Shown one piece after another: positions 62,948 through 64,000 of a stretch of 64,000 bases of DNA (position 1 is the stretch's first letter; every line of letters begins with the position of its first letter). The position numbers and the translations under genes are program-made. Location: contig JAQGEQ010000071.1 of assembly GCA_034620365.1 (NCBI GenBank), forward strand, positions 5,208,001 through 5,272,000, given 5' to 3'. This DNA is from Pegea sp. RAD2-039. Its lineage: Eukaryota; Chordata; Thaliacea; Salpida; Salpidae. Below the pieces are notes generated by a model, which was not told the DNA's origin, did not search any database, and worked only from the letters and a program-made list of their open reading frames with translations.

Positions 62948-64000
62948 TAGCACCATAAGTCTTTGTAAACTACCAAAATAGCCAAAGCGGTAAAATAATT
63001 TTCAGCTGAGAAACTTGACTTAATGTTGAAAATTATAATTAATAACTGCTTTTAAATAACTTATTACAAAATTAAAATCGTTATTTTACACTTTTAATTA
63101 ATTATTTACAACTACAGTTTATTTATTTAAATTTTACTTTAAACAAAATTTTCTGTAGTTTATTAAAAGGATTTCATTTTCAGCTTAGACAGGATAAAGT
63201 ATGACAAACTGAACAATGTTTAAAACAAGAAAACTTTATGATAAGTAAAAAGTTTAAAATATCTTTATGATATACAATATCATGATTACAAACAAAATAT
63301 GTAGAAATATTTTGGTTACGACTAGTTACTTATATAAAATTTTTTAATAAAGTTTGTTTTTAAATTTGTAAGACGCGTTGGTTTCTACTAAGTTTTTGGT
63401 TAAGCTATACTGAGTAAAGTCATCCATTCAGCAAAAAATGTGGAGATCCAAGCCCGAGCCGACGCTCTAGAGAAAATAAGAAACTGCAAAGGAGATGAAG
63501 GGTCTGCAGTCACCAATTAATTAACGTAACAAATATGATCGGATGTACTTCTCAAACATTGGCAGAATTAGTCAAAATTCCCAGAAGAACAAAAATCTGT
63601 GATTTTTTATAGCTTTACCATTCTTTCTTAATTTATCGTTTAACACATATGCCTTTTTTTTGTTCGATTTTGTTTATCTTTGAACTTTGAAGAATTGCTA
63701 ATAAAACTATAGAGATTCGCTATTTGCATTAGCTTAAGATGTTAAATATGAAAAAAAAAACTTTCATTTAGCATTAAAACTCCTAGCTGCCACTATCCAG
63801 GGATGTGATATGTAACTATTACATATCAGCCAGTTCATACTTATAATATGGATCTCTAAATACTTCTTATATCAAATTATCTTCTATAAATTATAAGCAA
63901 TGCATTAATATGGACTCCGTTATCTTATAATCAATGATTACAATTGTTAAGGACTTAACCAAATTCTTTTATGATAATTTATCGTGAAAACGTCACATGG
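62948..64000. other. Intergenic to window end
   Basis: AT-rich. A short less biased stretch at 63420-63540 (agcccgagccgacgctctag and nearby) could be a repeat remnant, but I do not recognise it. No gene seen. Confidence 0.45.

Overview
The window is strongly AT-rich nuclear DNA from an animal that is not a vertebrate. Genes are split by many short GT-AG introns, often only 50-60 bases, and the families present (EPS8, TMC channel, alpha-2-macroglobulin/complement family, SCaMC carrier, NSUN7, RCCD1) are typical metazoan ones. The species cannot be named from the sequence. I rebuilt gene models by hand from splice signals, reading-frame phase and family similarity. The multi-exon models close in frame and give lengths close to those usual for their families.

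Layout: 296-1644 (+) is the 3' end of an EPS8-like gene. A decayed Tigger/pogo DNA transposon lies at 4325-5904 (-). MGLL-like monoacylglycerol lipase (7653-8540, +, one exon) is followed by NSUN7 (9389-13015, +, 12 exons). At 15.0-23.5 kb is a family of three thiopurine-methyltransferase-like copies: an intact one-exon copy, one broken by a LINE insertion, and a two-exon copy with a likely mitochondrial leader. RCCD1 (18199-20174, -) sits between them.

The centre (26.3-38.6 kb, +) is one 55-exon gene for a secreted protein of about 2483 residues. It is a macroglobulin/complement (TEP) family protein with eight tandem N-terminal MG1-like domains. Each domain is encoded by a three-exon cassette whose middle exon is 29 nt (32 nt in the first). 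The thioester motif is replaced, and the C-terminus carries an added TSP1-like domain and a LamG/pentraxin-like domain. I regard this as the most unusual object in the window.

Downstream are a TMC channel gene (40382-45338, -, 21 exons), DBR1 lariat-debranching enzyme (47225-50176, -, 10 exons), a rearranged LINE copy (about 51.2-52.5 kb, -), EXOSC7 (53925-54797, +, one exon), an SLC25A24-type Ca2+-regulated mitochondrial carrier (55011-58226, +, 11 exons) and ribosomal protein S9 (61012-62155, -, 5 coding exons plus a probable 5'-TOP leader exon). Four copies of one CR1/L2-like LINE family, all in minus orientation, are scattered through the window.

The genes do not form one pathway. NSUN7, DBR1, EXOSC7 and RPS9 act in RNA modification, RNA turnover or translation; TPMT and MGLL are small-molecule enzymes; the TEP protein is a candidate innate-immunity or extracellular-matrix factor.
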